Notes: generated by a model from the letters alone, not told the origin. Counted from the first letter of the stretch, positions 61,901-64,000 are shown. The stretch: DNA of 64,000 nt from Elusimicrobiota bacterium (GCA_016180425.1 JACPBF010000002.1:62001-126000); one strand, 5' to 3'. Numbers and translations are program-made.

Positions 61901-64000
61901 AAGTAAACGCCACAGTTCCGCCAGGAGATTCCGCGGTCTGAACTTTTAATTTTTGTTTTTCCTTAATTGCCGTAACATCTTTGATTTTAACATCAGAACC
62001 AGCCTCAATGATTTGCCCTTTGCCTACCACCTCGCCTCGCAAGCGCACCGCCTTGACCTCAACTTTTCCTCCTTCAGCGCCAAGCGCGAAATTGTAGCGG
62101 GTAACGCCGGTTTGAGTATCTGTGAACGCCTCTGCCCCTTGCGACTCCAAACTTGCGCGCCATTCTTCCGGCATTTCATCCACATCCATGGAGACAACCA
62201 ATGCTCTCTTATCATTTTCGCCAATAACAATATCAGCTTTTACATCTTTAATGCCTTTATCCAGCAGAATTTGAAGAGGCAGGATGGAGTCGCTTTTAAA
62301 AGTTTTTGGATCCTTTGCCATGCCGTCAACAATCGCTTTTAGCGTATCCCGGTCGTCAATATTAAATTTTGCGGAGATACCTCTTGCTTCAGATTTATCT
62401 TCTTTTTTCACAGAAGCAAACTTAAGTTCAGTTCTAACATCTCCTAAATTTTCTTTCTTGAGCAGTCCCAGCATGTTCTGCGTTTCCGGAGAGAGTTTCG
62501 ACAGATTCACAATGTTGCCGGCAGCAGTCTTAAGATTCACCTCTTGGCCGTACTTGCCAACAGAAAGCGTAAGTTCCACGCCTCCTTTAACCGCGGCAAA
62601 AGAGCCGCCTACAGAGGCTTGCGCCAGATTTACAGAGTCTCTAAATCCCTCAAACCTCTTCACCTTTTTATCTCCAACCATTTCGTTGAGCCTTTGAGCG
62701 AAATCGTCTAACCATCCGGTTTGAATTTTTCCCTCAAATCCTAACTCTCCGTTGTTTTTGATTTTAACTGCAATTTCATTTTTATCATCCGGCGTTAAGA
62801 AAGTCGCCACTTCTCGATCATCTTTGTCTTTGAGTTGAGAAACTCTCACATTCATGCCAAACGTGGTTTCTCCTGACTGGGTATCATAAGAAAAGGTAAT
62901 ATCTCTAACCCCATTGACCTTTGATGAGATCAGGGATTGAGCCTCTGGACTTAGCGAGCCATAGTGCGTTGTGCCCGTGATGGTAAGCACTCCGCTAGTG
63001 GGATCAAACTCCCCTTTAATATCAGGGATATTATCCACGTTCTTGAAATTTTTCATCAACCCGCTGATTTGCGTATCTTTATCCCCAAATTTAGCAAAGA
63101 GATCTTTCATCTCTTTCGAACCTATCATCATCTTCACCACGCCTGCTCCGCGGTCAAGAACAACCAAAGCTTCGAGCTTAACATCTCCATAATTAAATGA
63201 GCCTACTTCTCCCACCTTAAACATCTTTGTCACACCCGAATTAGGATCTACCAAAAGGGCAACCGGCGCAATTTTATCTCCGTCTTTGACAAAGAACTGA
63301 TTCCCTCGCAATGTGTAGTCGTCTTGCTGTTCATCGGAAACATTAAAACCCTGATTCGTAGTCTTAAAAATCTCCTGATCTTTACCATCAATTTTCATTT
63401 CAAACCGGATCGCTTTCTGTCCATCTGCAAAAGTATATTCTTTCCCCTTGCTCATCGCTGTTTCCACTTCTGTGGTCTGCTTTAAAAATGTCGCTTTGCC
63501 GCTGGAGGCTTTTATGGCATAAAACGATGTATAAGTTCCTTCAGTCACAGCAGCGATATATTCATCTTTGCCCCGGGCTTCTATCACTGATGCGCTGCGC
63601 CACCCAGCGCCGGTTCGAACATAAAGCTTTGATCCTTCGCCTTTTGCGGCAGATGCATCGAGTTCGATTCTCATATCGCCTTGCTGATCAACCGAAACAT
63701 TTTTCTTGCCGGACAAAGAAATTGTAGTAGAAAGTTTTGAAACCGCTCCGCCATCGAGACGGTCTGTCCCATTTGCGCCAGATGCATAAATTCGTCCCCC
63801 TGCTGATTCAATTTTGGTGTAATTTTCACTGTATTCATCTATTTTCGCAACGCCCTCGTTTCCTATCGCAACAACAAAAGCGGTGCCGGAATCAATGCCA
63901 AAATATTTTCCAGAGCCGCTGTCTGTCTGCAAATCTATTTTGCGGGAAGCAGCGGCATTTGCCCCATCTCCAACCGCACCGTCAACCCCTCCAACTGCAA
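31992..64000 (-). CDS. Giant multidomain protein (partial; at least 10,668 residues visible, N terminus outside window)
   Basis: One uninterrupted frame, stop TAA at 31994-31992, open to the window edge. A TTG at 63932 is only an internal codon; the 22 codons upstream of it continue without a stop or a convincing start. Approximate layout from the N-terminal side, with residue 1 at base 63998: beta-rich repeats (1-2,020); a lysine/arginine-rich stretch, then alternating coiled-coil and beta modules (2,110-3,470); a further beta segment; a Gly/Ala-rich hydrophobic region (3,770-4,600); long coiled coil (4,800-5,400); SecA-like SF2 helicase core (5,400-6,030); second hydrophobic region (6,430-6,700); alpha-helical solenoid-like stretch (6,700-8,700); TxKL-repeat linker (8,830-9,030); and a C-terminal part with JAMM-like and HExxH-like motifs (9,480-10,440). 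I saw no cysteine. Giant genes are known from Omnitrophota; this one's function is unknown. Secreted adhesin, predation effector or surface machine are all possible. Confidence 0.9.
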   Translation of the reverse strand, partial: AVGGVDGAVGDGANAAASRKIDLQTDSGSGKYFGIDSGTAFVVAIGNEGVAKIDEYSENYTKIESAGGRIYASGANGTDRLDGGAVSKLSTTISLSGKKNVSVDQQGDMRIELDASAAKGEGSKLYVRTGAGWRSASVIEARGKDEYIAAVTEGTYTSFYAIKASSGKATFLKQTTEVETAMSKGKEYTFADGQKAIRFEMKIDGKDQEIFKTTNQGFNVSDEQQDDYTLRGNQFFVKDGDKIAPVALLVDPNSGVTKMFKVGEVGSFNYGDVKLEALVVLDRGAGVVKMMIGSKEMKDLFAKFGDKDTQISGLMKNFKNVDNIPDIKGEFDPTSGVLTITGTTHYGSLSPEAQSLISSKVNGVRDITFSYDTQSGETTFGMNVRVSQLKDKDDREVATFLTPDDKNEIAVKIKNNGELGFEGKIQTGWLDDFAQRLNEMVGDKKVKRFEGFRDSVNLAQASVGGSFAAVKGGVELTLSVGKYGQEVNLKTAAGNIVNLSKLSPETQNMLGLLKKENLGDVRTELKFASVKKEDKSEARGISAKFNIDDRDTLKAIVDGMAKDPKTFKSDSILPLQILLDKGIKDVKADIVIGENDKRALVVSMDVDEMPEEWRASLESQGAEAFTDTQTGVTRYNFALGAEGGKVEVKAVRLRGEVVGKGQIIEAGSDVKIKDVTAIKEKQKLKVQTAESPGGTVAFTSIADVNGKQIVVKGNFSSHDVAKAMGLPQKSINNVPLRRLTISGLAVNMANMPGNNPNHRGLLLYDVNVTVGKVNLWSRFMGQGFFKNDNIITRFFGRSSLIVDTVQNGLLVSRGFIENSEVKMGLERFRGNAEKVSGREEVRIFAPNGNLLVSVVNPNYGPDGKMRSSGTVDIFNKDTGKLEYRLTNANFMVQKGMIGELKSYRTAQVFDADGNQVRIQEQKGDQLIVRVIQPHLAFNKVETIVFRKGENGRFYAADGSDRIVSEGVSDAGIPKSAVDRALQKRLLDLQLPTDVAPKPILFVGSDRTVSINIKSKEGIAMLIAAGIDPDRNQNLVQMIDGVDTMVIGKLNEDGTKILGGGLTFKVTRLNEDRKNITAELTQAEFTIGENNNLVISRGLLNGSHFGVAMGEMGGKGEGVKDVKTNVTLHAVRNGQAFVSGTVEIRDGQFLMQGAGAKIKFEKAGLSLNGYTALNNGAELTYTEDGISLGVGDRVLSSIGIEYRGEVDRESGQTFTRGYIHNRAIVKSGEGPDGIPFYMTVGDKDGEGYAYVVREGTLNAADPGAKFNIEHVAANGQVVFKTEVTVGEGGIFKDQNIQTTSAQVIDSRNPKHVENVAFEGSIKITKRGFNATGILIGREDTGIKMGEGKGGDAPSGVRTVAEVTTQGNNYLISKDGKSQWELDITDDQTRVIGAGATLLPGSDVNGMKVGKTGWLKILGDDRFEAPVGTQVSHGEETFTAKGAAGSKVVYRNDSDGLYVESGQMYNHKEKLYYTAVSDGAGGTVNIVSGSSVRNISVVRTGNNENGTLKITGPPGTAPQLLEKKGDAYFVNGQKVTDPSMIDDLSLRFSPKARISVSRDSDGNFNTGSVLSVKTKADGQTVKVTHKGSLVLGKDKVSSRFESSVERDSGYVLDVRTRVMTLGVKAPVPVEGTNKRSLLNKSGANPRYTEITTDLAGKKILTNNVPLAKTKDSQGKEILEPQYQDIAMGEAFPIAALRGETLTLDKKGSFMGASAAMYDFIKGGDKERMAVLRTALRQGFGGTAIEKLPGGAGRESYGARVEFIDRKDDKGAHEFGFMISDSQQRVNIQITDKKLVAFARTKEGIVYINSSNDGKTKHLFNADAKGNATRAYLKEGGKVVFDYVRSRDPKKNIGAPQVAEFLRKSNGLSVVAGADKLILYNKNQMVGFSYDKGKSHFVLDKKQLSVYSRGGKDYTASYKALNVAIMKHFEVEMTKRGIKELNITSEIASVAYGYIANALVMDKELRGLKISRGGGTAQYAGKPSAKGALVKADAVKKEIQIQSLATKFKFEINPPIRGTGAEKYVRGKRIATGLPSGSKGLAAVARARDYYAKSVVLALLGDFVGAKKAADKGNANYKVAFRVAQKQEQVRQQRAQEAKRRKEVAAGGVGSMFGPDHPKTRWDAAKKRVRSYHWDLRLAQAEYSQYTTGALRAEAQADPRLLAGLRAKISSLQAKLHGARKEANAIVYEDRIKRTEAERKRNPLYRDPSMRGQVEEAINNIRDQMASDDLPQEDPMLEVEASGTKVVGKGQGMLGGRGRVTGGQVAVNNRGLGLASVTEQEGVQVYGGEAQVEWNVPNLGKGKGLEVKSGTRLALTLDAHGIVNGRGTVISGVGSRSPRVQSKAEIIRLIFQGQPTGTLGQKWQAADKKVGDLQARLAAVEARYKGPLKAEAQYDPQIKSLRAELKGAVHARDNIVYQSRLDQLAPLLRQYKGTPMEGEVRTAMDQIKAEMTSGLPSVYPKLEPPAAAMPAGAPQMMTEEVSATQSTVLNNAVTIQLKNGKSIYYSLDTDGTNIRETVYSTNRDVSYKAAKSEIFPKGGSGAGERPTIEIMGRLDASGSFSMGDESYFALTFINGEAQFHGNFTENSRLTLEAGARYGNYVNLGAGDATIFVHKRYANNSGNRDGLVFLSAGGRLQYATKNTRFEFKSSMDASGRIKTSVGVIAKIGSEWKQADKYIFQDGKERIQIRDTVYKSVAGGSWKAEMKVGDTVRTVVKGFGSKPDDVSYAKEMKVKGFFFDYQNGQVMVDGDVTITTEKFLVKTGGPSPEPSGVSPEKRELSASSGLQVDMWNNDYVISAADPTKGARVSMSVTIDQEKGAESAIFHPFEEGSVVVGGKTGFRYGKDQDGKAIHYPDGTYVKFGVNGRVDKVWRTDMQWQEAQSAVRSQEAKVDAMKREGKDAKAESAKLKGLEAKRDSIAVAARVKEIREQLVRETGGIPTKEAREEFLIALTLATVELKEEGGTASQEKKEFGFVLMPINEKLNMVLGEKSLAGKFGRVLQGSVQNAWTALLSVVTRDGKQYYGGEAILGRKIGSLGSLEFLDQEIRYSVDGAGKSTLLDSGQARVGRDSMDGIVLDRAVAVKLKKGETAYYTFSLNGTDIMESFFSEKQTASYKFSPQDFAQLRAAGGAGAGEDAKPIIDIRGRLNKDGSFSIGSESFLALTFKNGNILLDGYHSKNSRITLAAGASFGSLVNMNTFDVSFRLDRDLVDRRNIHGVEVLTGGGHLQFVTPYAKFNYMNTTNAKGQTLTAVSVYSTIAGQEKLVSFMNSSNMGWVVRDGNKSYKIGLNGWEEIKIGGKSVEAGKTTRGLKTKDRNNQEVSFDFAVTDFNFDYQTGVVSAVGEIRIGDQKFLVKPPQQGGAQGAPVEIPGLKASEGAKIQDLSKEDAGKHGWELSAADTKAGAKVSALIPLTSSESSSVEVIFRAFEYGSTVEVGANGFTYGKDQQGKAATYQNGSLLRFGANQGVEKFWKKGTKETSLALEGGTGILSPEGLKRLDDKNATNDKERWKQVGNKKVKNIDGTTFTLGAVSQDASGFTVRSLIIETNKGTRVTLNVREGDYFFNQNAVPANVGSFMSFLESRGARVNGTVQFGGAKARVEGIIRNGEILGITVTPEVKNVAQQIYLKATHAGSPDLEIKSYKLQIGTDGALRISEMSAAEVNGQVGDKTVIAQREELSSPAKGAAEAEAEAKGKTGHTPSEYRLRSENGVAKFKGTITVVLSEDQKSYSPLLVAPGNRVTAENEQALRLLGVQVRDRKIGAEYEIDAGGNANLPMGAGEIAAGIGRAFQDLGVGLGVGAGILPSHMKARLDWETKTTVSSNVEKVAGFTGRVGGFVGGAAVIFSEAVLSLPGEVINLGRAFAGKERMENIYLEYLSTVGFEYYTGKDITEISEGEARWAAVGAVSLFTPLAGGTLVARGVVGIGSRVSTALLARLGVGVAAAETVGVVVPTVNLLGATAAGAVGEAAGAGTSALARIFAVGRTIASTQITLRGVVDAAFYGYSAYSAYNNVREGRYFDAVVDVAVAVLFIRPIGKLAMEGLGILGGRLVTAGRGISAGTRAVIGFVEASVGVVRALPSSSRIVALGLGSIIASSRAGRFVNGVGIILLNGTRVFISNARIVALGTGSIIQTTRLGRAVMPLFARAAIIARGFGTGIAAFRTAVVLSLSRFGRIIAYRIAVLGELFIAVGNAVIHNASLFRGFIANSILAVKGLIRAFIHFASTNGFALAISDMAIDGRNLIINGWSKTKDFATFLSRRISQNLIAVYIYTNVSNPTLFIIIGAIGKGIGSFGKSLGIRVFEILVWPIKYISVPLFKAAVPAADAMMMNLALKHSYVSFADARDHFLKGNLNQAILSAFNGLMDLALVGITLGFSLGIHAIKTGAAAAVSGANKISGKLMDRIVQQLFNNTRMAWQNFLSNPRGFILNTLTGAGQGARRFASLNFMGLGDFMTLLPAYKGEGKWYLPWDVSTYDEMHRPHILNFSERYQSAMGGAQMGFIFGVSSKVFQPMWAELIPGLRYFSIGGEGIQNLAATLDGFIAIGGGEVFNTAYSVSIFGLTESLMNFGADEVIANNFGEAGEGFADFMRNGGALVLSIILAPTAGKVYSSSFIRGFAIREGRGAGKNDAVRAEFLAEVTKAYDTKAESHKFKNGIELRQEEISELNGEGEAQNILAGIIVDQGKQAEAYDKLGKAEGSESPTIRLKIGEQEVDLYGRGLKETLDAVATERLKAEGYKAEQFVPEALGEGERYYKVGKDEITLKNGAKVRVTEGIAKSMAKEYASSLSESEARSMLAKLDGKLEGKVLKDALQEKLDQAKVRTEEARLRESGEDSVGVIEGLERGADEAGEGTTLQRSFQNRIKELSEELMGVEGTIGSIVEVGFTRALNAKSATLRRAAQAKLEEFRSMRESQSAKVEGLKKEVNRWIQEGNKEKLEKARSHLKQAESRLRTLDQLLDLMKSGESLGFLQMKVSALSVTIKSAESRASTLREKIQILEGISGASARSELLKAKEELAGLESKIVNDKATLRSEKAKLELLQMIQALAGVKFSQGALQKRMDDLKLRIETKEKENEKRAETREKGFERWSSKGKRSTRDITKYRDELAKQKEQEENELIDLMEQHESVESQLGLLEVVVDTFAQVKKVNAKAVLDRVAADQKSRGLSEEEILAELKNLADDPSQNSAVREESLKRIEEISGRKLRGLVIARDALKERIEIAEVEKAKGEISRVEQTIRERLRGEGLSGEELEVRVMETLDSMNLDGFADAVEVSRASALKAKQARMDELSSNYAQRAIDKKTGSLEKINRGLNSTSETLRKAIAIHVLVEMREVISSLLDEKTAVKFLESLAKAKEGANVDQILDQILQNAGISGDKVPAALRGIKVTGELKKMADELSSAVDTVQQALAKVREVLPDFKFKNPQTGQLDPKQQKAVEDALIRSLAIHRDVGGGKTVIVAMTILARAIRSGGKPNADLVLKDPTEALKYYEGKFIGEVTYRQIMEMGGGDMILMREILEAVRDRSDQKIDKFLKELKDPALKESYTKVVNRLRSEGKLSEESAVLDFFKQVMKGDSFIRVWTSEEIGHLNTHAEMEASRGNKTLKNIIEEATGDKSRAVFLDEVHLTLTEQISFVLSEGQGIPASKHFNARQKEKLKRAYEIAKEFEKDAEYEGGKIRFKDEATKKAIEQQAKREGISAAHIESMLKAIKESAGEKFGLVNGKVVPIDSNGQVQPNRVFHDHAYAYAASRNIKVVGADGKTATDKKLSHEEALEAVSISRTALATSGSRLFNWKGQRVGLSGTLEGVRAMADAYGIAVGKFGEHGDFKDFTYAGKGKASGDQIELEILDGKSMEERAALIVQDVLNGMEKGIGQHLIISLDPVLRSRVIEMLKNRGIKVSEIDSNADPDSINKMIDARAKDAQGNIIYQKDKYGEFIKDKNGNKIPVYEARVIVGGRRAGIGLDYKGDFNLIVDGHGEGGKGIADGDFLRQAFGRVDRGGEMAANGNKSGRKVYLDKKVLAEKAKKLRENKAIMEWIENKIKKGELTVQKEKNGQYNDFDLVTKYEGLRKSSSGLQFGLVDAIKDKFFIQKLNDFLAKAGGQDSPMGIKVFEILDKVLNREYSEPQWTSKEMDKEGEIDGARRLDLGFENLKKEAVLALNELRGKLGTKGEEGDLRAEVENLLKDWKSVKPGETKRTIINKTENLQDMVDTMYRYADEIIPDFGQGGALANAPRTIEQAKTKVKQQARGNNVSKERAGQLLSQLEDQLKKDSSLSRGGQLTYKGQVFMSNLLQVLSQEADDDENLSALLASEDPSLKFSISKQAKDEDKFESRFSWAMGAASLLVNNQWDLGTSINLGVIVRAGQKSGIPVSAKDLMTQYEREGVEGFKEIDLPLTQTQAARKAQSRLSQARGAEENFGFARQNIFKGLTSNLGYEQQQKLANNKFFGFFVAALALPKMAQFVWSKLLLGMAAKSWEKSAMKSLVSMNDEQVNHHLVVLQAIHLLSSAQYSAESNKVEFKQTREDRETIANTVRNYSYYQKSGDARKPDRSRFNKFAKRAGLSDIVKSGKSNAIDSGLKFFNRFASSFLQTTYNPKTIAVFGIKVIFAAGLAAAIFFVAAPLAVAAIGPVSLVTLGLINAAVIPIAKMISSKTENKVVKFAADIVVPIMGVIFGMFLPGSDVWRIIGKVLSIGLSSYGLSGKLVDVLGKGLEKILKRFVKETIREKSYAAMNKVVEKKIEEAVNKKMEEQEPQKGKFSAVTGALGNIGGIKRKMAEREVRSSGKVTQNELTWEDFIAVIDEVSDETELDREEIAEIALVLFKANASEDQINNISDIFLGFVNAKAANNPEQAKVLEEMKKMRVLELADLSPEDAFKSALIKVEAPDIMREQNKGAKSAALTPDSIQEPNFKKVLDKQWKNLWDATGLEGEASESSQEEFLRLYKGLKTNLEREKFMRAWDWLNELSNGQLKSLLSQAQAVAAGAKKLEDSADPVTREQIEALANLMKKHLLTEKGKIGVIDFLEVLKQGIGSNKDWSSLASSAIPENTNLGKAARSVRDTIAANPYMREEDLMNTIMALTGQFNLSQAEANRLVQVASLDIEADQTEWAKYGEAWKKVGRAVQNYKNKISQFKDAETSRSVEDLIQAEKDLVNAVTDEESPLSKETRWFASVKALNAVNVPVNKGAVNFETDSSDEVREELQGLLENAAKGISAERQHLFHADLPNLLSQKLKNQTDSIRRKDLIKRLEDQGIQVTVDARGNIQVVLSALLKNAAWQAVEEVMNGKMETSQNFRETLQTRMGNWLRSIPAAQDILSAENIHIVSDEAVGRVPTVTEDGHLLIPESIAKNEALFRLVVLRQMVVLSQLKRYKEEQREEHLSEKDILDGAIKELKNWNLHALALVQPGARTSEETKASLATVEEAQAALQPGLDHLKLLSSFSKQREKSGLQALANLTSKKAKTASILIQKASEFLAAGALLSPMLFDQSEDRNLLISLLGFTPQQNNTIKESETKLRGQAKFVPFELLANGPLVDALMASVMWRPFIKALESLDPSDKAIRAIFAFLSGINPKQADRALEMGIGILENKNFSPLLEENGSQQILQALAPVLFLSSWWSRRRVLNNLSAMAEEDKAFGEVAAERGALNALQEQFNKIKRNKLKAGELKNLSASLGLPMQRALTLLLGLKGRDAANVVAIYNRLPASVRDEFTIQELKGFNRNAIDIFTRSFLRKGVAARLEVIGVNGAEFLKSAFGKALLSNPRFMEKLNSYLWNPNISGAHKKDLITSLISEATPFESRSLVELLDKDLKKVYPSQVQSLGDKMAKAFYQLSGLDGNQIAANYEKIKESSLAKKVSVLVLAALSHEGVEHLASIGKKLDKEGAVVTARDLNELIRLVEGRSVTLIDDSVIELTKEDAYQILGLKDQQIKNFEKNYKRLSSQDKTRERLDSLPFNLLADTNPDIFKKLVSLVKKIEKGKQLALKEVAEILEGTGLSNYARDFVLPVLGFSPAVLGNKGYRDLVDGIIKLMRAMKRNSVLETMPVKFLNQNGVKALVKRDKVAVIAKILSLPQEYRDQALKALAEMDKWGEEAKDFVELLEKWTNGSATLPELVRIFDRLFGEVKVDFEFLQTVGLGPQQKEFLTLQILGNLSKDEAVVALKNWLALGEGKDTIMQNLADSVTIPLLLKIRENGVKSLRTIWSVLDKSEREQVIKMFRNYNQKNKAERLANNLGKMKWMTPRQIIEQIAQDIGLPKSVERVQKAASARREKLSEKANKGWDLLKDQPKLANLVSAPLLEVLSEIAAQKLLLLWDNLDDKGKEALRRSALLPQDKKEAVQVVKFLEAIQLDGSTNSLANIAKNLGLKEHGYAVENVAATGLREIRSIRNSFGRAGFDLPFWFFDTRIALEIARSLESGQKAQLVALLAKLEENALKAIGDISGVKDVENLIKALLRFANNSMTVQEFEELAETLGMDAKLFAAQAKKVIGNPLLLGNRVQILTAAEKRNMPVSFILGADEGAWKLWRFVRKELPRNYWERDDGEILQAIAKNKNAESAFRKLNLFERAAILNSLVWGGEVGVDETVKALASLNNQTLTYPQLQTLLHAFGAFGVRNDLPDSFGKKFGLKSTVSEIDTAYNIVDRLYNTDADRLTIAQLLSLKEKPIPREERLVAPPVPFLAVSKSEIPTTPAVPVPAAPLVPNVGEKSHYNWIADALGQRIANRLSADVLTDGRFVAILIGELRELFGEYPGLQSLEHEARIIGFINDSYNRMKTGAVENRAQRIARDAMSNVNNYVENIPTLKDLRVVARTTETQEPKAETVLLGPEKITEAQAPEPIVVPEKPKVGKAESAKVTTKLTRAKKEELIARAPEDTPVSVRTTTKLTPAQKTEAIVRAAKTGELIPPREDAATPRAGKTGKLVRPEEATATPAAAKTKGTVRTPTTKLQPLEEAPVVKAGKTGKLVPPEQTKVVKAAKTEELVVGEETVMPRAVDTGKIAPAEEPTEVKAVSTTKLAKRTEELRSLLAQSGTRSPTGELELSEEDEIGGVAEESEEIKAPNMLQRIRTIFGKMVSAKKVLPEEGEKGVEEGGGKGVRGKEPSPSDKAIKGGRRAEIRERTVKLGIYLSVLYGSARKIALKKSKEGKVSAGEGRVRKGDAVIVGAEQELLQRFSERIEQSKYLDSRTKELLLNGFIEVVLVNPWSPNVLDKMDQILEIFEVNKDGRLKFEKIKGFLKELRAPNSKASWKALERLVDTLRKVAHETNFEGGDSRGRKAEARDILTRISYLLVYGFNEDDGQSGMFEIHTLDILRKISLTVVNQEEDDALNEAIYKAVKYEEERILKEQKGVEGEEAGEVVSKEGEGEAKKAAEKKEVLKLSEFSPKVSLGLDKNNPFREKAERIYSNKIFPYLIDLYMNPKKYALREETVDTGKKAKAPKNLLYVKKEKREETEKVVAYQAGRAGTTRGVVYLSFDTLQRLLTNDLAFAEFFEHEVRGHLDTRDPSRPERFENLEEEESYARDLQRGVKEKFEENLPLDQDLPPDLDEVLRDMSGLSWFEGILTQEDYAHVMHLGEGGEEDLGPNMESSFYGEEFDVKEWTPILGSLNALQGANNAVFRAVIAALPRGISSQLEAAIKLLSAETIDIKNPLVKRAVEILAYFATPKVLGTELTLQILNEVGIGLAPELGEEVAQIVDEVKNSLGINLNVIVVKRVRQIPGQLGEVGDLKSFITYSRSADGSLDVLISQDVLAEQTDLKYFVTNMLGHEYLEASGFRHNQVEALGFRKDTDRSIEELTRILKTIKGIADARAALDSLAEINESRLDTIKGAKEVLEKIRAIEALNQGWVTLQAEGNFKLENGKLYLVSDQGTKLDLTAQSLEIQKILNSIQPEELADLIQGGVNGIRLALALVKMNPEFIKRGQLNRIVNRTLELGVSQIPESVSAAAAPTIVELPEADSNKVRLIYFLNQVKNSLPESAQTAISETGEVLKSGEILDFMSLKSKIGETKEEVAFVSIKIPGRKNPLVFKLGQGTETSVKVRSWIVKALSLIPGVKLGHTHPDLPMPTAEDLIAMMRAIPAAQMADLIKGKDQRIERSFIFGKDQSALVRINVKVKDVYQSQVTVAYYENLGERRLVKFETSAFAEVMMAEPLFSIYRTSEKVKELASQLGKTPTALDFFNLLLTEKPSLKEDMDAFKVALDLQEFLKQESQLSAIKRNSRNPIAQAIGTLYYLSTLTDIPIEEFRDLLAFLGLKLDGIDKEIFDKAIQDLEKNLKEQKAFGKEFLTKEKREAVKEKIAELLPYKPQERGETLAAAERTISILNKKTLDGVDSLELEVLLKALFNAGIWNQGESLGDAFSRVEGVDGDKTRVQKALIRVVQEGEWLGQAKSLRLSEADQEQMKDSKAFYDHASNTIYIRLEQGMTPLELMARALHEEVHAYLPAHVPSNSTTLEYLAIIHLAKTLESISQNPGVKLLISQMKLDLLKKLREDKIKNRAIETKMVKELKRSTEGSKAKEVIVVPFFHLPVMMTTLEELTQDGQTIELWIATDEAKLLKAKDIQALIGFEKKFKIKVVDVAFDQGKFNAGSLSSSIQPNQRLTLVGGEAIWQGLETLKGQSITLLNILFHADSEMARWVNEIIQSLTSLTPEQKNELLEKLKIKLDPKVLNKIDLDHEIETVVALQQ
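32733..32747 (-). other. Giant protein: HEEVH (HExxH) zinc-protease-like motif
   Basis: ALHEEVHAYLP carries the canonical HExxH on a predicted helix. A downstream Glu in TTLEYLAIIH, about 20 residues on, fits a gluzincin third ligand. It lies about 250 residues from the C terminus of the giant protein. Confidence 0.55.
33837..33875 (-). other. Giant protein: JAMM-like HxHP...T..D motif
   Basis: GHTHPDLPMPTAEDL matches the JAB/MPN zinc-site pattern HxHPx(5)[ST]xxD with Thr for Ser. An upstream strand-rich stretch (EEVAFVSIKIPGRKNPLVF) could contain the catalytic Glu. A JAMM-type peptidase domain is likely but not proven. Confidence 0.6.
35550..35567 (-). other. Giant protein: HEVRGH putative metalloprotease motif
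   Basis: HExxxH within FEHEVRGHLDTRD, followed about 20 residues later by an acidic EEEESYARD stretch that could supply a third ligand. HExxxH metal sites are known, for example in TldD; a novel zincin-like domain is possible. No family was recognised. Confidence 0.4.
36910..37510 (-). repeat. Giant protein: TxKL-type short-repeat linker
   Basis: About 200 residues with eleven variants of one short motif spaced by 12-27 residues: TTKLTRA, TTKLTPA, KTGELIPP, KTGKLVRP, TKGTVRT, TTKLQPL, KTGKLVPP, KTEELVVG, DTGKIAPA, TTKLAKR and PTGELELS. The context is rich in Pro, Ala, Val, Thr and Glu, so it is probably disordered. Two units are also near-identical at DNA level (AGGTAAACTTGTTCC-type). Confidence 0.85.
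37900..43800 (-). other. Giant protein: alpha-helical, solenoid-like region
   Basis: About 1,950 residues of short helices with recurring features at roughly 90-110-residue intervals: an LP[FV][NEK] or MPV opening (LPFNLLADTN, MPVKFLNQNG, LPFWFFDTRI), a helix pair with ALKAL/NALKAI, and a closing [LE]GLG[LM] or LGF turn (ETLGMD, KNLGLK). A degenerate repeat is suggested by eye only. Confidence 0.45.
43900..44720 (-). other. Giant protein: second hydrophobic region
   Basis: Hydrophobic helices FFGFFVAALALPKMAQFVW and, further on, FGIKVIFAAGLAAAIFFVAA, PLAVAAIGPVSLVTLGLINA and DIVVPIMGVIFGMFLPG, about four to five membrane-span-length segments following the helicase core. Confidence 0.7.
45900..47790 (-). 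other. Giant protein: SF2 helicase-like core resembling SecA
   Basis: Motifs occur in the correct order. Walker A HRDVGGGKTVI (47690-47655), preceded by a Q-motif-like LDPKQQKAVEDA; Walker B DEVH in AVFLDEVHLTLTEQ (about 47175-47140); motif III VGLSGTLEG (about 46640-46610); motif V GGRRAGIGLDY (about 46170-46130); and motif VI RQAFGRVDRGGE (about 46062-46026). GGGKT, DEVH and the G-R-x-x-R arginine finger are all intact, so ATP hydrolysis is plausible. The order and the GLSGT/AGIGLD motifs look more like SecA or related DEAD/H translocases than like RNA helicases. Confidence 0.8.
47800..49570 (-). other. Giant protein: long coiled-coil region
   Basis: Nearly 600 residues of continuous charged heptads (QAKLEEFRSMRESQSAKVEG, LRSEKAKLELLQMIQALAGV, REESLKRIEEISGRKLRGLV), without proline-rich breaks, leading directly into the helicase core. 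Confidence 0.8.
50190..52700 (-). other. Giant protein: long hydrophobic, Gly/Ala-rich region
   Basis: About 830 residues with repeated hydrophobic helices (VGAVSLFTPLAGGTLVARGV, LFIIIGAIGKGIGSFGKSLG). Parts repeat at roughly 45-residue spacing: SRIVALGLGSIIASSRAGR and ARIVALGTGSIIQTTRLGR. It is compatible with many membrane-inserting helices or a pore-forming segment, and unexpected in the middle of a soluble giant chain. Confidence 0.7.
53597..54838 (-). repeat. Giant protein: ~414-residue beta module copy 2
   Basis: Begins near DSGQARVGRDSM and ends near NQGVEKFWKKG. Matches to copy 1 in order: LKKGETAYYTFSLNGTDI; KNSRITLAAGASFGSLVNM; FDYQTGVVSAVGEIRI; QKFLVK; GFTYGKDQQGKA. Confidence 0.85.
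55120..55395 (-). repeat. Giant protein: helical module copy 3
   Basis: A charged coiled coil (QSAVRSQEAKVDAMKREGKD, SAKLKGLEAKRDSIAVAARV) lying between the two large beta copies, at the position where copies 1 and 2 precede their beta parts. Confidence 0.6.
55395..56579 (-). repeat. Giant protein: ~395-residue beta module copy 1
   Basis: Begins near MTEEVSATQ and ends near NGRVDKVWR. Landmarks shared with copy 2: LKNGKSIYYSLDTDGTNI; ENSRLTLEAGARYGNYVNL; FDYQNGQVMVDGDVTI; EKFLVK; GFRYGKDQDGKA. Both copies follow the same order, so a large tandem duplication is clear. Confidence 0.85.
56620..56935 (-). repeat. Giant protein: helical module copy 2
   Basis: Second copy of the helical module, with the same order of landmarks as copy 1 and the shared xEAQxDP and IVY.xR blocks. 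A more distant third copy lies at 55120-55395 (MQWQEAQSAVRSQEAKVDAM). Confidence 0.75.
57300..57660 (-). repeat. Giant protein: helical module copy 1
   Basis: A coiled-coil module beginning KTRWDAAKKRV, passing ALRAEAQADPRLLAGLRAKI, ANAIVYEDRI and ending DDLPQEDPML. It is homologous to the module at 56620-56935 (KWQAADKKV, LKAEAQYDPQIKSLRAEL, DNIVYQSRL, GLPSVYPKL). Confidence 0.75.
57950..63998 (-). other. Giant protein: N-terminal (visible) beta-rich region
   Basis: About 2,000 residues of short alternating strands rich in Gly, Val, Asp, Asn and Lys, with no long helices until about base 58,250. Stretches such as AKIKFEKAGLSLNGY and GAELTYTEDGISLGVGD resemble the strand-turn rhythm of OstA/LptA-like or autotransporter-type beta-solenoids. 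No family can be named with confidence. Such regions usually build long surface fibres. Confidence 0.5.
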